The position numbers and the translations under genes were made by a program. A DNA stretch of 64,000 bases. It comes from Undibacterium cyanobacteriorum (lineage in GTDB: Bacteria; Pseudomonadota; Gammaproteobacteria; Burkholderiales; Burkholderiaceae_D). The stretch's first letter is position 1, and each line of letters opens with the position of its first letter. Below are positions 17,026 through 26,065 of the stretch, piece after piece. The stretch is from assembly GCF_031326225.1 (NCBI RefSeq), contig NZ_CP133720.1:3100001-3164000 (forward strand). Reading direction: 5' to 3'. The notes under the pieces were generated by a model. The model saw nothing but the letters and a program-made list of their open reading frames with translations, had not been told where the DNA came from and ran no database searches.

Positions 17026-17253
17026 ATGGCCATTTCTGCAACAGCACCATTGAGACCACAAGTCTTACCTCAGCCTATTCAGGAAACCAAATATCTTGCG
17101 CTCAAGCCGGCGATTAATGCCACGCCTTACGTTGAAGCCAAGCCTATGGCTTCTGCTCCCACTCCCGAAACCCAAGTTCCACCAAGTCGTCCGCTAGAAA
17201 TATTGAATCTACGCGGAGAGGTGACTGGCACAAGAATCAATACAAGCGCATAG
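17026..17253 (+). CDS. Small Pro/Ala-rich protein, second of a tandem paralogous pair
   Basis: This 75-residue protein is of no family I know. It is Pro/Ala-rich and probably disordered, with no signal peptide or transmembrane helix. Its last 13 residues, RGEVTGTRINTSA, match the tail of the preceding gene at 10 of 13 positions, while the rest of the sequence is hardly similar. A GGGGAA ribosome site precedes the ATG. The preserved tail suggests a binding or localisation signal, but this is inference. Confidence 0.75.
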   Translation: MAISATAPLRPQVLPQPIQETKYLALKPAINATPYVEAKPMASAPTPETQVPPSRPLEILNLRGEVTGTRINTSA

Positions 17254-17274
17254 CAGCTCTCCTTTCAAAACAAC

Positions 17275-17304
17275 GAAAAAAAACACCAGCCAATGCTGGT
17301 GTTC
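17275..17304 (-). terminator. Terminator of the CobD-like gene
   Basis: The stem AACACCAGC/GCTGGTGTT has a four-base loop. A seven-base T run follows on the minus strand, downstream of the leftward gene. It may also end transcription of the small rightward gene. Confidence 0.85.
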
Positions 17305-17359
17305 TTAATTTAGCGGGGCGATTGCGATGCTTGCAAATCGCCGCCTGTCCTCACTCGAA

Positions 17360-18310
17360 TTACAACCAAACCGCGAAAGACAAGAGCAAGAGCAAAAGCA
17401 TCCACAACAATAAGGAACGCCATACCAATCCCACTGCGCTTTGTAATGCGCGTGGTGTCGCCTCCATGCCTGGTTGACTTTCAATTTCCATGCTATCGAC
17501 ATCGACCGCACTAGCACCTGCGTTCAAAATCAATGCTTTATTCTCTGGCTCGCCAAGACGAACGCCAATTGCCCCACCACCTGAAGACAAAATAATGCCG
17601 ATCAACTCATCGTTCCAACGATTCGCGTAATTACGCCAAGAATAAATGGCATCTTCAAAGTTACCCACCACGGCAAACGCGACGGCTGTCAAACGTGCGG
17701 GAATCCAATCGATCCAATAAAAAATAGATTGAGCGAACTTACCAAATTCCTCTTCTTGCATACGCTCGGACTCGGCCCACTCACGCGAGAGGAACTCCGC
17801 CATGCGATACATCACCGCACAAGCGGGACCAACCGGCATCAAGAACCAAAAGAAAACACCAAATACATTACGATGTGATGCAATCAAAGAACGTTCTACT
17901 GCGCCGCGGGCGACATCCGTCATATCGTAACTGGAACAATCTTTGTTAATCCATTCACCAAGGTGTCGACGTGCCGCTTCTTCATCGCCGGCACTGAGTG
18001 CCGCTTGAATCGAGGTGAAGTAATGACTGTAGCGCCGAAAACCCAAGGTCAAATACACGATCACAACGTTCCAAACAAACGCCGCGAATGGGCTAAAACG
18101 CAAGCACAACCAGTACACCAAAGCCGTCGGCAAAGTCAGTGCACCAACTACAATAAACCAAGCCATACGCCCGTGATGCGCCTTCCCCGCATTGCACCAA
18201 GTTTCAACTTTAATGGCAAAGTGTTGAACTTGCGTGTAGACGGGATTATCAACTCGTAGCGGCTTGAGCTGTTCGATCAGTAGAGCAAAAAGAATGGAGA
18301 GAAAGGTCAT
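17360..18310 (-). CDS. CobD/CbiB-family membrane protein
   Basis: A 316-residue integral membrane protein of the CobD/CbiB-AmpE superfamily. The N terminus (MTFLSILFALLIEQLKPLR) and several hydrophobic helices are visible. The segment FYWIDWIPARLTAVAFAVVGNFEDAIYSWR corresponds to the CobD block YxLDWxPARLTAL. CobD itself attaches aminopropanol to cobyrinate. No other cobalamin gene is nearby, and Burkholderiales commonly carry this paralogue in isolation. A role in B12 synthesis is therefore not supported; an envelope role is possible. No ribosome site is evident. Confidence 0.75.
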   Translation of the reverse strand: MTFLSILFALLIEQLKPLRVDNPVYTQVQHFAIKVETWCNAGKAHHGRMAWFIVVGALTLPTALVYWLCLRFSPFAAFVWNVVIVYLTLGFRRYSHYFTSIQAALSAGDEEAARRHLGEWINKDCSSYDMTDVARGAVERSLIASHRNVFGVFFWFLMPVGPACAVMYRMAEFLSREWAESERMQEEEFGKFAQSIFYWIDWIPARLTAVAFAVVGNFEDAIYSWRNYANRWNDELIGIILSSGGGAIGVRLGEPENKALILNAGASAVDVDSMEIESQPGMEATPRALQSAVGLVWRSLLLWMLLLLLLSFAVWL

Positions 18311-18435
18311 AGCGAAATCAGTCTTCCCGATATGAATCTAGGAAACAAGTTGGCGAGGCAATAGCAAGCAAGCTTGCCCGACCGTCAAAGCCTAGAGTGT
18401 AAACTGATTTGCTATGTTTATGAAGCAATAGGACA

Positions 18436-19125
18436 TTAATCCGCCGCACTAACACGCAAAAAATGAAATAAATTGCGCAGCATGCCAGCCGTCGCTCCCC
18501 AAATGAAGTAGTCCTCATAGGGCATGGCATAAAATTGACGCTTAGTACCGGGCTCCGCACCGAATGAAGGAGGCAATTCAACTTCGCGGCGCTGATGATT
18601 GGCTGGGTTCATTAGAAAGTTCAAGGGCACTTCAAAGATCGCCGCAACCTCAAACGGATCTGAGCGCAAACTTATAGGTGGCCGCACTAAACCAACGATG
18701 GGCGTTACGGAAAATCCGGTACCAGTGCGATACTCAGGGAGCTCACCCAAGATTTCGACTTGATTTGCGCTCAAACCTATCTCTTCTTCTGCCTCACGTA
18801 AGGCAGTATGCAAAAAAGACTGATCCTTCTGATCCACGCGTCCACCAGGAAAACTAATTTGCCCAGCATGATGATGTAAATGAGCAGCTCTTTGCGTCAG
18901 CAAAACTTGCAAACCATGTTCACGAACAACAATCGGTATTAGCACTGCGGCAGGCCGAAAAATTCCCGAGCGATTCATACTAAACTCAAAGTTGAGTTCA
19001 GGCCGCCATTCAATCGATTGTTGAAAACGCGCACGAAGTTTTGCCGCCGTCAGATCGGTGTTCTCAATTGCGACTTCGTCAGCAATCGAATGTATCGGCA
19101 TCATCGTAGGATCAAAACTACTCAT
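18436..19125 (-). CDS. Nudix hydrolase, probable coenzyme A pyrophosphatase
   Basis: Likely splits CoA or CoA derivatives into phosphopantetheine and 3',5'-ADP. The Nudix box is GGRVDQKDQSFLHTALREAEEEIGL (written here as GGRVDQK...REAEEEIGL), with Asp replacing the first Glu, as usual in the CoA-specific NudL-like group. The preceding LLTQRA and the C-terminal YFIWGATAGML also fit that group. The 229-residue length includes an N-terminal extension of about 60 residues. The gene is leftward, between rplS and the CobD-like gene. Confidence 0.85.
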   Translation of the reverse strand: MSSFDPTMMPIHSIADEVAIENTDLTAAKLRARFQQSIEWRPELNFEFSMNRSGIFRPAAVLIPIVVREHGLQVLLTQRAAHLHHHAGQISFPGGRVDQKDQSFLHTALREAEEEIGLSANQVEILGELPEYRTGTGFSVTPIVGLVRPPISLRSDPFEVAAIFEVPLNFLMNPANHQRREVELPPSFGAEPGTKRQFYAMPYEDYFIWGATAGMLRNLFHFLRVSAAD

Positions 19126-19278
19126 AACAAGCTATCGCAATGCATAAATTAAGTACTTGCAGAAAGTAAAGACAGTAGCGAAACTTCTGGACGAATCGAG
19201 CACGAATCACTCAAATAAACGCCCACAATTCCACATCCATCTCACTCACCTGCCAACTGCAACCTGCAGTGTGCAAAA

Positions 19279-19308
19279 TAAAAAGGGACGCCGCAGCATC
19301 CCTTTTTA
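19279..19308 (-). terminator. Terminator of the rpsP-rplS operon
   Basis: The minus-strand stem AAAAGGGA/TCCCTTTT is followed by T residues, just beyond the rplS stop codon. Confidence 0.8.
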
Positions 19309-19329
19309 TCGTGTCTCACAACAACAGAA

Positions 19330-19704
19330 TTACTCTGCAGCTGCTTTACGGGTTGGCAACTTCTCTTTAATACGAGCAGATTTACCAGAACGATCGCGCA
19401 AGTAGTACAACTTAGCACGACGTACGTCACCGCGACGTTTTACTTCGATCGAAGCGATCAATGGAGAATACAACTGGAATGTACGCTCAACGCCTTCACC
19501 AGAGGAGATCTTACGAACGATGAAGTTCGAATTCAAACCACGGTTACGACGGGAGATAACGACGCCTTCGTACGCCTGAGCACGCTTACGTGTGCCTTCA
19601 ACAACGTTAACGTTAACAACCACTGTATCGCCTGGCGCGAAGTCAGGGATATTCTTAGCTAAACGAGCAATTTCTTCTTGCTCTAATTTTTGGATCAAAT
19701 CCAT
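19330..19704 (-). CDS. rplS: 50S ribosomal protein L19
   Basis: Large-subunit protein at the 30S-50S interface. The 124-residue protein starts MDLIQKLEQEEI and carries the family blocks FAPGDTVVVNV, RAQAYEGVVISRRNRG and RRAKLYYLRDRSGKSARIKE. The start at 19704 is preferred over 19725 because AGGAG lies eight bases upstream and the length then matches other L19 proteins. It is the last gene of the conserved rpsP-rimM-trmD-rplS operon. Confidence 0.97.
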   Translation of the reverse strand: MDLIQKLEQEEIARLAKNIPDFAPGDTVVVNVNVVEGTRKRAQAYEGVVISRRNRGLNSNFIVRKISSGEGVERTFQLYSPLIASIEVKRRGDVRRAKLYYLRDRSGKSARIKEKLPTRKAAAE

Positions 19705-19862
19705 TTTAAACACTCCTGTAACCATCTTGCTGACGCCTTTACTTCTTGCTCAGTAGAGGATGGGGTTAAACACGTAAAGTCAAAACGACTTCACTCTTGC
19801 ATCAACTTCCCATCGAAGCCGATGTTTCGTATGACGATTCCACTCCAAGGAGTCAAATCCTG

Positions 19863-20627
19863 CTACGAATCCTTTTGCTCTGCGAAAGTTGCTATGAACT
19901 TTTCGTCAGACTTACTCAACAAGCCTTGCTGCCTGGCTTGTCCGATTAGTTCTGGGCGTTTGCGCCAACTCGCCATTAGCGATTGTTGACGACGCCATTT
20001 TTCAATTTCGGCGTGATTCCCGCCGAGTAGCACGGCTGGCACGCTCTGCCCTTCAAAACTCTCAGGTCGCGTGTAATGTGGACAATCCAAAAGGCCATTC
20101 ACAAAACTATCTTCGACTGCCGATGCATGATCATGCAAGACACCGGGCAACTGTCGAATCACAGCATCCATCAATGCCATTGCCGGCAATTCACCACCTG
20201 ACAAAACAAAGTCGCCTAGACTGATTTCTTCATCAACTTCAGCATCAAGCAAACGTTGATCGACGGCTTCATACCGACCACACAACAAGACCACGCCATC
20301 TAACTGCGACAATTCCATCACTTTCGGATGCTGCAAAGCTTGTCCTTGTGGTGAAAGATAAATCACTTTAGGGCGCGGCAATCCAGCATCGAGCTGAGCT
20401 TGCCTTGCTGAGCGAATCGCCGCTTGCAAAGGTCCCGGCATCATCACCATTCCGGGTCCGCCGCCGTAGGGTCTGTCGTCTACTGTCCGGTGCCGATCAG
20501 TCGTGAAATCACGTGGATTCCAAAACCGCACTGCGCATTTATCTTGCTCAAAAGCGCGTCGTGTCACACCAGATTCGGTAATCGCCGCAAACATTTCAGG
20601 GAACAAGCTGATCACATCAAACTGCAT
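19863..20627 (-). CDS. trmD: tRNA (guanine-N1)-methyltransferase TrmD
   Basis: Makes m1G37 in tRNAs, preventing frameshifting. The 254-residue SPOUT-class enzyme begins MQFDVISLFPEMF. It has the knotted SAM site in LLCGRYEAVDQRLLDAEVDEEISLGDFVLSGGELPAM and the YTRPESFEGQSVPAVLLGGNHAEI block. It lies between rimM and rplS, with about 160 bases before rplS. Confidence 0.97.
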   Translation of the reverse strand: MQFDVISLFPEMFAAITESGVTRRAFEQDKCAVRFWNPRDFTTDRHRTVDDRPYGGGPGMVMMPGPLQAAIRSARQAQLDAGLPRPKVIYLSPQGQALQHPKVMELSQLDGVVLLCGRYEAVDQRLLDAEVDEEISLGDFVLSGGELPAMALMDAVIRQLPGVLHDHASAVEDSFVNGLLDCPHYTRPESFEGQSVPAVLLGGNHAEIEKWRRQQSLMASWRKRPELIGQARQQGLLSKSDEKFIATFAEQKDS

Positions 20628-20718
20628 GCTACCTTACCTCGCGCTGTGCGCTTACTTAACGATTTGCTTCACTTCTACGATTTGATCGATGCCTTGGGGC
20701 TTCGATCTTTGCAGACAC

Positions 20719-21276
20719 TTAGAAGTCGCTGCCCCAATCAACCACGATACGTTTCGCTTGCTGATCCACTTCTTTGACGAAGTGATCGACAAACGGAATC
20801 AGACGTTCGTGCTTGATCAGATCGTCTTCTGCAATATCAGCCGCAGCGACACGCAGAATCGATTGCGCTCCGTTATCCATCATACCGCGCACCACACCGA
20901 GCTGTTCGCCTTGCAAGTTCTCAACCAACAAGCCCAACAAATCGACCCAGTAAAACTCACCTTCTGGCAATACTGGGAATAATGCGCGCGAAATCTTGAC
21001 AACAGAGCCCTTCAAGGCTTCTGCCGCTGTGCGATCAGGCACATCAGACAGACGCGCTACAACGTCTTCGCCATGAATCTTGGAACTGAGGCGCTTTACT
21101 TCTCGCATCCCCTTGCCTGCTCCGGCTGGCAATTCCAACCAGTACAAAGGCGCATCGAGCAACGCGTCAGCATTCATCGAATACGGGCGAATTTTCACCC
21201 ACCCTTGAAGACCAAATGCTCCTGAGACATGGCCAACTAAGACCAAATCTTCAGGAGCAGAATGTAGTTCAGCCAC
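20719..21276 (-). CDS. rimM: Ribosome maturation factor RimM
   Basis: Assists 30S head assembly and processing of 16S rRNA, binding protein S19. The 185-residue protein has the N-terminal RimM barrel (LVLVGHVSGAFGLQGWVKIRPYS). The PRC-barrel part follows (GEFYWVDLLGLLVENLQGEQLG...IPFVDHFVKEVD). It lies 53 bases after rpsP and 91 bases before trmD in the leftward operon. Confidence 0.96.
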   Translation of the reverse strand: MAELHSAPEDLVLVGHVSGAFGLQGWVKIRPYSMNADALLDAPLYWLELPAGAGKGMREVKRLSSKIHGEDVVARLSDVPDRTAAEALKGSVVKISRALFPVLPEGEFYWVDLLGLLVENLQGEQLGVVRGMMDNGAQSILRVAAADIAEDDLIKHERLIPFVDHFVKEVDQQAKRIVVDWGSDF

Positions 21277-21329
21277 GCTTATTTAGAACAACAATTAAAA
21301 CAACAATTCTGAATCAGAGATTCAGAGAA

Positions 21330-21578
21330 TTACGCTGCTTTGTTAGCGACTGCAACCAAACGAGCAACTGCTGGCGACAATTGTGCGCCTACGCCTTGCC
21401 AGTAAGCCAAACGATCTGCAGCGATGCGAACTTCTTCAGCATTGCCAGAAGCGATTGGGTTGTAGAAACCGATACGCTCAATGAAACGACCATCGCGACG
21501 ATTGCGGGAGTCAGTTGCAACGATATTGTAGAAAGGGCGCTTCTTAGCACCACCGCGAGATAAACGAATAACGACCAT
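21330..21578 (-). CDS. rpsP: 30S ribosomal protein S16
   Basis: Small-subunit assembly protein. The 82-residue protein begins MVVIRLSRGGAKKRPFYNIVATDSRNRRDGR and includes RIGFYNPIA, the usual S16 pattern. It is the first gene of the rpsP-rimM-trmD-rplS operon, with a good promoter 40-70 bases upstream. Confidence 0.97.
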   Translation of the reverse strand: MVVIRLSRGGAKKRPFYNIVATDSRNRRDGRFIERIGFYNPIASGNAEEVRIAADRLAYWQGVGAQLSPAVARLVAVANKAA

Positions 21579-21619
21579 AATATTTCCAAAAAATTGTCAA
21601 AGGACGGAAAAAGCCGCAA

Positions 21620-21649
21620 ATTATAACGTGCAAAGCGAGTTTTTTGCAA
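21620..21649 (-). promoter_or_regulatory. Sigma70-type promoter of the rpsP operon
   Basis: Read leftward, TTGCAA (21644-21649) and a consensus TATAAT (21620-21625) are 18 bases apart. They lie 42 bases or more upstream of the rpsP ATG. Confidence 0.65.
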
Positions 21650-22030
21650 GGTTTTTAGGCGGCAAATACGAAGAAGACTGCGAGAAAGGCCGATATTTTA
21701 GCCGAAAATGCGAGGGTTTTAAACAGCGCTGCGAGCGCAAGCATGTTGCCAGAGAAGAGGGTTTCAATGCAAAGCATCAAAGAAGTTAGTCATTATTCAA
21801 CGATGCTCGACAATTCCCCAAAAGATGTGACTTATTGATTGTGCGGCAAAGCGAATACCCATCGGCCCTCGTTTGAAACTCATCGCGTAGAAAGCTAATG
21901 CACGCACAAAAGCATTCCGCTCCGCCCTAGCTAAATCCGTTAAAATTCAGACTACCTAAATATCTGCGCGCCACCTCAAATTGTGGAGTAAGTCGCGACT
22001 TCACATTCGCATTTTTATCTGATTAGCAAA
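21650..22030. other. Intergenic region between divergent rpsP operon and TM2 gene
   Basis: I see no gene in this stretch. It should contain the promoter for the rightward TM2-domain gene. No hairpin or repeat stood out. Confidence 0.4.
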
Positions 22031-22447
22031 ATGACTCAAGCACACAAAAACAAAACACTCACTGCATTTTTAAGCCTCAGTCTTGGCAGTCTCGGCGCCC
22101 ATCGCTTTTATCTTTATGGCAAAAATGATGCAATCGCGTGGCTACACTTCAGCACCCTTCCACTTTCGTTGTTGCTTTCAAAGCTGTATTTCAATCTCAA
22201 TGAATTCATCACCTTCGGACCGTGGCTATTATCTTTACTCGTTGCTCTCTTGATGACCTTGATTTTGGGTCTCAAATCCGACGAAAAATGGGACACAGAA
22301 TTTAATCCGAACTCCGGTCAGAAAAGTGATTCCAGTTGGTTGTTGGCGGTGATCTTGGTTTTTGATTTAGGCGCTGGTGCAATTGCACTTATCGGCATGA
22401 TGGCGCGGGCCTTTGATCTGCTTTATACAGGCGGAGCTTACGGTTAA
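22031..22447 (+). CDS. TM2-domain membrane protein
   Basis: A 138-residue inner-membrane protein of unknown function. The N terminus has the TM2 signature: KNKTLTAFLSLSLGSLGAHRFYLYGKNDAIAWLHF, with its Gly-x-His-Arg-Phe-Tyr core. Three or four hydrophobic helices follow, with a charged loop (KSDEKWDTEFNPNSGQKSD) before the last. It overlaps nothing and is followed after 10 bases by another membrane protein gene, so the two form an operon. Confidence 0.75.
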   Translation: MTQAHKNKTLTAFLSLSLGSLGAHRFYLYGKNDAIAWLHFSTLPLSLLLSKLYFNLNEFITFGPWLLSLLVALLMTLILGLKSDEKWDTEFNPNSGQKSDSSWLLAVILVFDLGAGAIALIGMMARAFDLLYTGGAYG

Positions 22448-22457
22448 TCCATAGACG

Positions 22458-22886
22458 ATGATGAACCACTATCCGCGCCTATTTCTTGCTGTCGCACCGA
22501 TCACCCTACTCGCTTGCCTATGCGGCATCATGGCTCTGTTCATCATCGGAAGTATTGTACTCACGTTTCAACAAGGCTTTTCTTTTGAAGCGATAACGCA
22601 GTCACTATCGTTCGCTGGCCTTGTTGGCATGGTAGCTTTTTTTATTGGCGTTATTCCGGCGCTCCTTTTCGGAAGTGCAGCCTACGCATTTCTGCTCAAC
22701 AAAAACGCCAACAACTACCTGACGACGTCAATCGTGGGAACTCTGCCAGCAGTAATTCTTGCGCCATTCTCCATCGAGCTGGGCATTTTGTTCTTGATAT
22801 TTAGCATTCCAATTTCTCTAAGCCTGCATTTTCTTGCACTAAGATCTAAGCGCATTCAGGAGGCTAGAGGTAGTACGATCGCATGA
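22458..22886 (+). CDS. Hypothetical four-helix membrane protein
   Basis: I do not recognise this 142-residue protein. It has about four transmembrane helices, including LFLAVAPITLLACLCGIMALFIIG and LVGMVAFFIGVIPALLFGSAAYAFLL, and a short basic C-terminal tail (RSKRIQEARGS). The gap of 10 bases after the TM2-domain gene suggests joint expression and perhaps a common complex. The start codon is one of two adjacent ATGs. Confidence 0.6.
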   Translation: MMNHYPRLFLAVAPITLLACLCGIMALFIIGSIVLTFQQGFSFEAITQSLSFAGLVGMVAFFIGVIPALLFGSAAYAFLLNKNANNYLTTSIVGTLPAVILAPFSIELGILFLIFSIPISLSLHFLALRSKRIQEARGSTIA

Positions 22887-23001
22887 CCAACCGCAATGGA
22901 AATACTTCTATCGATTTGGCACACCTGTAATCTAGCCATTCCCAACTCAAGAATAGCTTGCTCTTCACTCGCACAGTTTACAAAAGCAATCTATTGATTC
23001 G

Positions 23002-23033
23002 ATAAAAAAGCCCGAATCGCTTCGGGCTTTTTC
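23002..23033. terminator. Bidirectional terminator between converging genes
   Basis: The stem AAAAAGCCCGAA/TTCGGGCTTTTT has a four-base loop. It lies between the rightward TM2 operon and the leftward acyl-CoA dehydrogenase gene and can serve both. Confidence 0.92.
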
Positions 23034-23058
23034 ACTCAATCAGGAGTCATCGAGGTGA

Positions 23059-24849
23059 TTAGAACTGCTCAATCGACAATGCCATCACGCCCGCACTACC
23101 TTCAACGATAGAACTACGCAAACCAAACGCAGTCGTCAAGATGTGATCGGCAAAGAAGCGCGCAGTCGCGATCTTCGCTTGGTTGAACGAAGTATCACCT
23201 TTGCCAGCTGCATTTTGCTGATGCGCAATCAAACCAGCGCGACCGAGTTGCCATGCGCCGAGCACCACGCCTGCCAATTTCAAGTATGGCACGCTACCGG
23301 AGAACACTGCTTTAATATCGGCTTTGAAGTTGGCCACGACGAAATTAACAACCTCTTCCATCGCATCAGCACCCAACGCCAATTGCTTCGCAATCGCTTG
23401 CAAATCAGCATTGTCCGAAGCCGCCAATTCGGCTTGAGTCGCACGAGCTTGAGCGATGAATTGTTTCGCTACCGCGCCCGCATCACGTGCTGTCTTACGA
23501 CCGACCAAATCATTCGCTTGAATCGCCGTTGTACCTTCATAAATCGTCAAGATTTGCGCATCGCGATAGTATTGTGCCGCACCAGTTTCTTCTATAAAGC
23601 CCATACCGCCGTGTACTTGCACACCAGTGGAAGTGACGTTCAAAGACATTTCAGTTGACCAGCCTTTAACGATTGGCACCAGATATTCGTAAGCCGCTTG
23701 ATTCTGTTTGCGCACACCTTCATCGCTTGCGTGGTGGGCTTTGTCGCTCATCGCAGCAGCTACGTAAGCCAGGGCACGTGCGCCTTCGATTTGCGCGCGC
23801 ATAGACATCAACATACGACGTACATCGGGATGATGGATAATCGCAACGGGACCAGCAGATCCCGCTAAATCGCGTGATTGCACACGATCCTTTGCGTACT
23901 GCACAGCTTTTTGGTATGCGCGTTCAGCCACTGCCACACCTTGCATGCCAACGCCGAAACGAGCCGCGTTCATCATGATGAACATATATTCCAAACCGCG
24001 ATTTTCTTCGCCAACCAAAGTACCGATGGCGCCGCCGTTATCACCAAATTGCAGCACGCAAGTTGGGCTCGCTTTGATACCGAGTTTGTGTTCGATCGAT
24101 ACACAGTGGGCATCGTTACGTGCACCTAAACTGCCATCAGCATTGACCAAGAATTTTGGCACGATGAAGAGTGAAATTCCTTTCACGCCTTCTGGTGCAT
24201 TTGGGGTGCGCGCCAAGACCAAGTGCACGATATTTTCTGCCATATCGTGTTCGCCGTAGGTAATAAAAATCTTGGTGCCGAAAATCTTGTAAGTGCCATC
24301 ATCTTGCGGCACTGCACGGGTGCGCACCATCGCCAAATCAGAACCGGCTTGTGGCTCAGTCAAATTCATGGTTCCCGTCCACTTACCCGAGACGAGGTTT
24401 TCCAAATATGTCGCTTTGTCCGCATCACTACCAGCTGTCAACAGCGCTTCGATCGCACCGTCCGTCAACAAAGGGCACAAAGCAAACGAGAGGTTCGCAG
24501 CATGCAACATTTCCATGCAAGGTGTCGCCACCAATTTTGGCAAGCCTTGACCGCCGAATTCCGCCGGATGCTGTACACCTTGCCAGCCAGAATCAGCAAA
24601 AGTTTTAAACGCTTCTTTAAAGCCTTTGGTCGTAAATACTTGACCATCTTTCCAGTAGCTAGGTTCTTGATCGCCAGCCCAGTTCAATGGTGCAATCACT
24701 TCGCTCGTGAACTTTGCGTTCTCTTCCAGCACAGCCTCTACCGTTTCAGGTGTGGCATCTTCACAGCCAGGCAAAGCATTCACTTCATTCAGACCAGCCA
24801 ATTCATTCATGACGAATAGCATGTCTTTAATAGGCGCTACGTAACTCAT
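23059..24849 (-). CDS. Acyl-CoA dehydrogenase (long form with C-terminal extension)
   Basis: A FAD enzyme that introduces the alpha-beta double bond in acyl-CoA and passes electrons to ETF. The 596-residue length and layout match the long DmdC/FadE-like group. An N-terminal helical domain begins MSYVAPIKDMLFVMNELAGL. The FAD/substrate blocks are MNLTEPQAGSDLAMVRTRA and KIFITYGEHD. GGMGFIEETGAAQYYRDAQILTIYEGTTAIQ contains the probable catalytic Glu in YEGT. A C-terminal extra domain follows. It is the last gene after etfB-etfA, its direct electron acceptor. The chain-length preference is unknown. Confidence 0.9.
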   Translation of the reverse strand: MSYVAPIKDMLFVMNELAGLNEVNALPGCEDATPETVEAVLEENAKFTSEVIAPLNWAGDQEPSYWKDGQVFTTKGFKEAFKTFADSGWQGVQHPAEFGGQGLPKLVATPCMEMLHAANLSFALCPLLTDGAIEALLTAGSDADKATYLENLVSGKWTGTMNLTEPQAGSDLAMVRTRAVPQDDGTYKIFGTKIFITYGEHDMAENIVHLVLARTPNAPEGVKGISLFIVPKFLVNADGSLGARNDAHCVSIEHKLGIKASPTCVLQFGDNGGAIGTLVGEENRGLEYMFIMMNAARFGVGMQGVAVAERAYQKAVQYAKDRVQSRDLAGSAGPVAIIHHPDVRRMLMSMRAQIEGARALAYVAAAMSDKAHHASDEGVRKQNQAAYEYLVPIVKGWSTEMSLNVTSTGVQVHGGMGFIEETGAAQYYRDAQILTIYEGTTAIQANDLVGRKTARDAGAVAKQFIAQARATQAELAASDNADLQAIAKQLALGADAMEEVVNFVVANFKADIKAVFSGSVPYLKLAGVVLGAWQLGRAGLIAHQQNAAGKGDTSFNQAKIATARFFADHILTTAFGLRSSIVEGSAGVMALSIEQF

Positions 24850-24892
24850 ACAATCTCCGAATATTTAGATCAGTTTGTTCGCGCAGAGATAC

Positions 24893-24930
24893 AAAAAAAG
24901 CGCAGAGAACTGCGATGTATTCTCTGCGCC
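24893..24930 (-). terminator. Terminator or attenuator between etfA and the acyl-CoA dehydrogenase gene
   Basis: The perfect 10-bp stem GCGCAGAGAA/TTCTCTGCGC is followed on the minus strand by seven T residues. It lies after etfA and before the dehydrogenase start, so it can lower downstream expression. Confidence 0.82.
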
Positions 24931-25011
24931 TTTTGCGCTACTGCGGTTCACGTTTTTTACGTTTTTCACGTTAAGGCATTACCGCACTTCTACAAATTGC
25001 GTGGAATCAGA

Positions 25012-25941
25012 TTAACCCAATTCAGTAACCAATTGCGGCACGATTTCGAACAAGTCGCCAACGATGCCGTAGTCTGCAACGGAGAAAATTGGTGCTTCTG
25101 GATCTTTGTTGATCGCCACGATCGTTTTGGAATCTTTCATACCAGCCAAATGCTGGATCGCGCCAGAGATACCGACTGCGATGTACAAGCTTGGTGCCAC
25201 GATCTTACCTGTTTGACCAACTTGCCAATCGTTAGGTACATAGCCAGCGTCGACCGCTGCGCGAGATGCGCCCATTGCCGCGCCCAATTTGTCTGCCAAT
25301 GGTTCCAATACTTTGAACGCTTCGGCAGAACCCATACCACGACCACCAGAAACGATCACTTTTGCAGCCGTCAATTCTGGACGATCCGATTTCGCCACTT
25401 CGCGTGATACGAAAGCAGACTTGCCGCTATCAGCCACTGCGGCAACTGTTTCAACCGCTGCAGAACCACCTGTTGCCGCTGCATCAAAACCTGTTGTACG
25501 AACCGTGATCACTTTGATCGCGTCGCTCGATTGCACTGTCGCGATCGCATTACCTGCGTAAATTGGACGTTCGAATGTGTCAGCAGATTCAACTTTTGTG
25601 ATTTCAGAAATCTGTGCAACGTCGAGTTTTGCAGCGACGCGTGGCAAAATGTTTTTACCATAAGCCGTTGCTGGAGCCAAAATGTGGCTGTAGCCAGAGG
25701 CAATGGTCAACACTTGTTCGGCAACATTTTCAGCTAAGCCTTCTGCAAAATGTGCAGCATCAGCGTGCAATACTTTGCTAACGCCAGCGATCTGTGCCGC
25801 CGCTTGCGCTGCTGCGCCTGCGTTGTGACCAGCAACTAAAACGTGTACGTCACCACCGCATTTCACAGCAGCAGTAACAGTATTCAATGTGCTTCCCTTC
25901 AAAGAAGCGTTATCGTGTTCAGCGATGACGAGAGTAGTCAT
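25012..25941 (-). CDS. etfA: Electron transfer flavoprotein, alpha subunit
   Basis: Large subunit of ETF, which takes electrons from acyl-CoA dehydrogenases and passes them to ETF-quinone oxidoreductase. The 309-residue protein begins MTTLVIAEHDNASLKG. The C-terminal FAD-binding domain shows VIVSGGRGMGSAEAF, DAGYVPNDWQVGQTGKIVAPSLYIAVGISGAIQHLAGM and INKDPEAPIFSVADYGIVGD. I used the start at 25941, not 25992, since family members begin at this Met and GGAAAA precedes it. It follows etfB by 124 bases. Confidence 0.96.
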   Translation of the reverse strand: MTTLVIAEHDNASLKGSTLNTVTAAVKCGGDVHVLVAGHNAGAAAQAAAQIAGVSKVLHADAAHFAEGLAENVAEQVLTIASGYSHILAPATAYGKNILPRVAAKLDVAQISEITKVESADTFERPIYAGNAIATVQSSDAIKVITVRTTGFDAAATGGSAAVETVAAVADSGKSAFVSREVAKSDRPELTAAKVIVSGGRGMGSAEAFKVLEPLADKLGAAMGASRAAVDAGYVPNDWQVGQTGKIVAPSLYIAVGISGAIQHLAGMKDSKTIVAINKDPEAPIFSVADYGIVGDLFEIVPQLVTELG

Positions 25942-26065
25942 GATGTTTTCCACTTTATTTGAAATGAGATGCGCTCTTCTTACGCAACTCAAAAAATAGT
26001 TATCAAAAAACCGCGCTCAGAATGTTTTGCACTTGAACCGAGCTTGGTCATCAAAAGTTCGGCAA

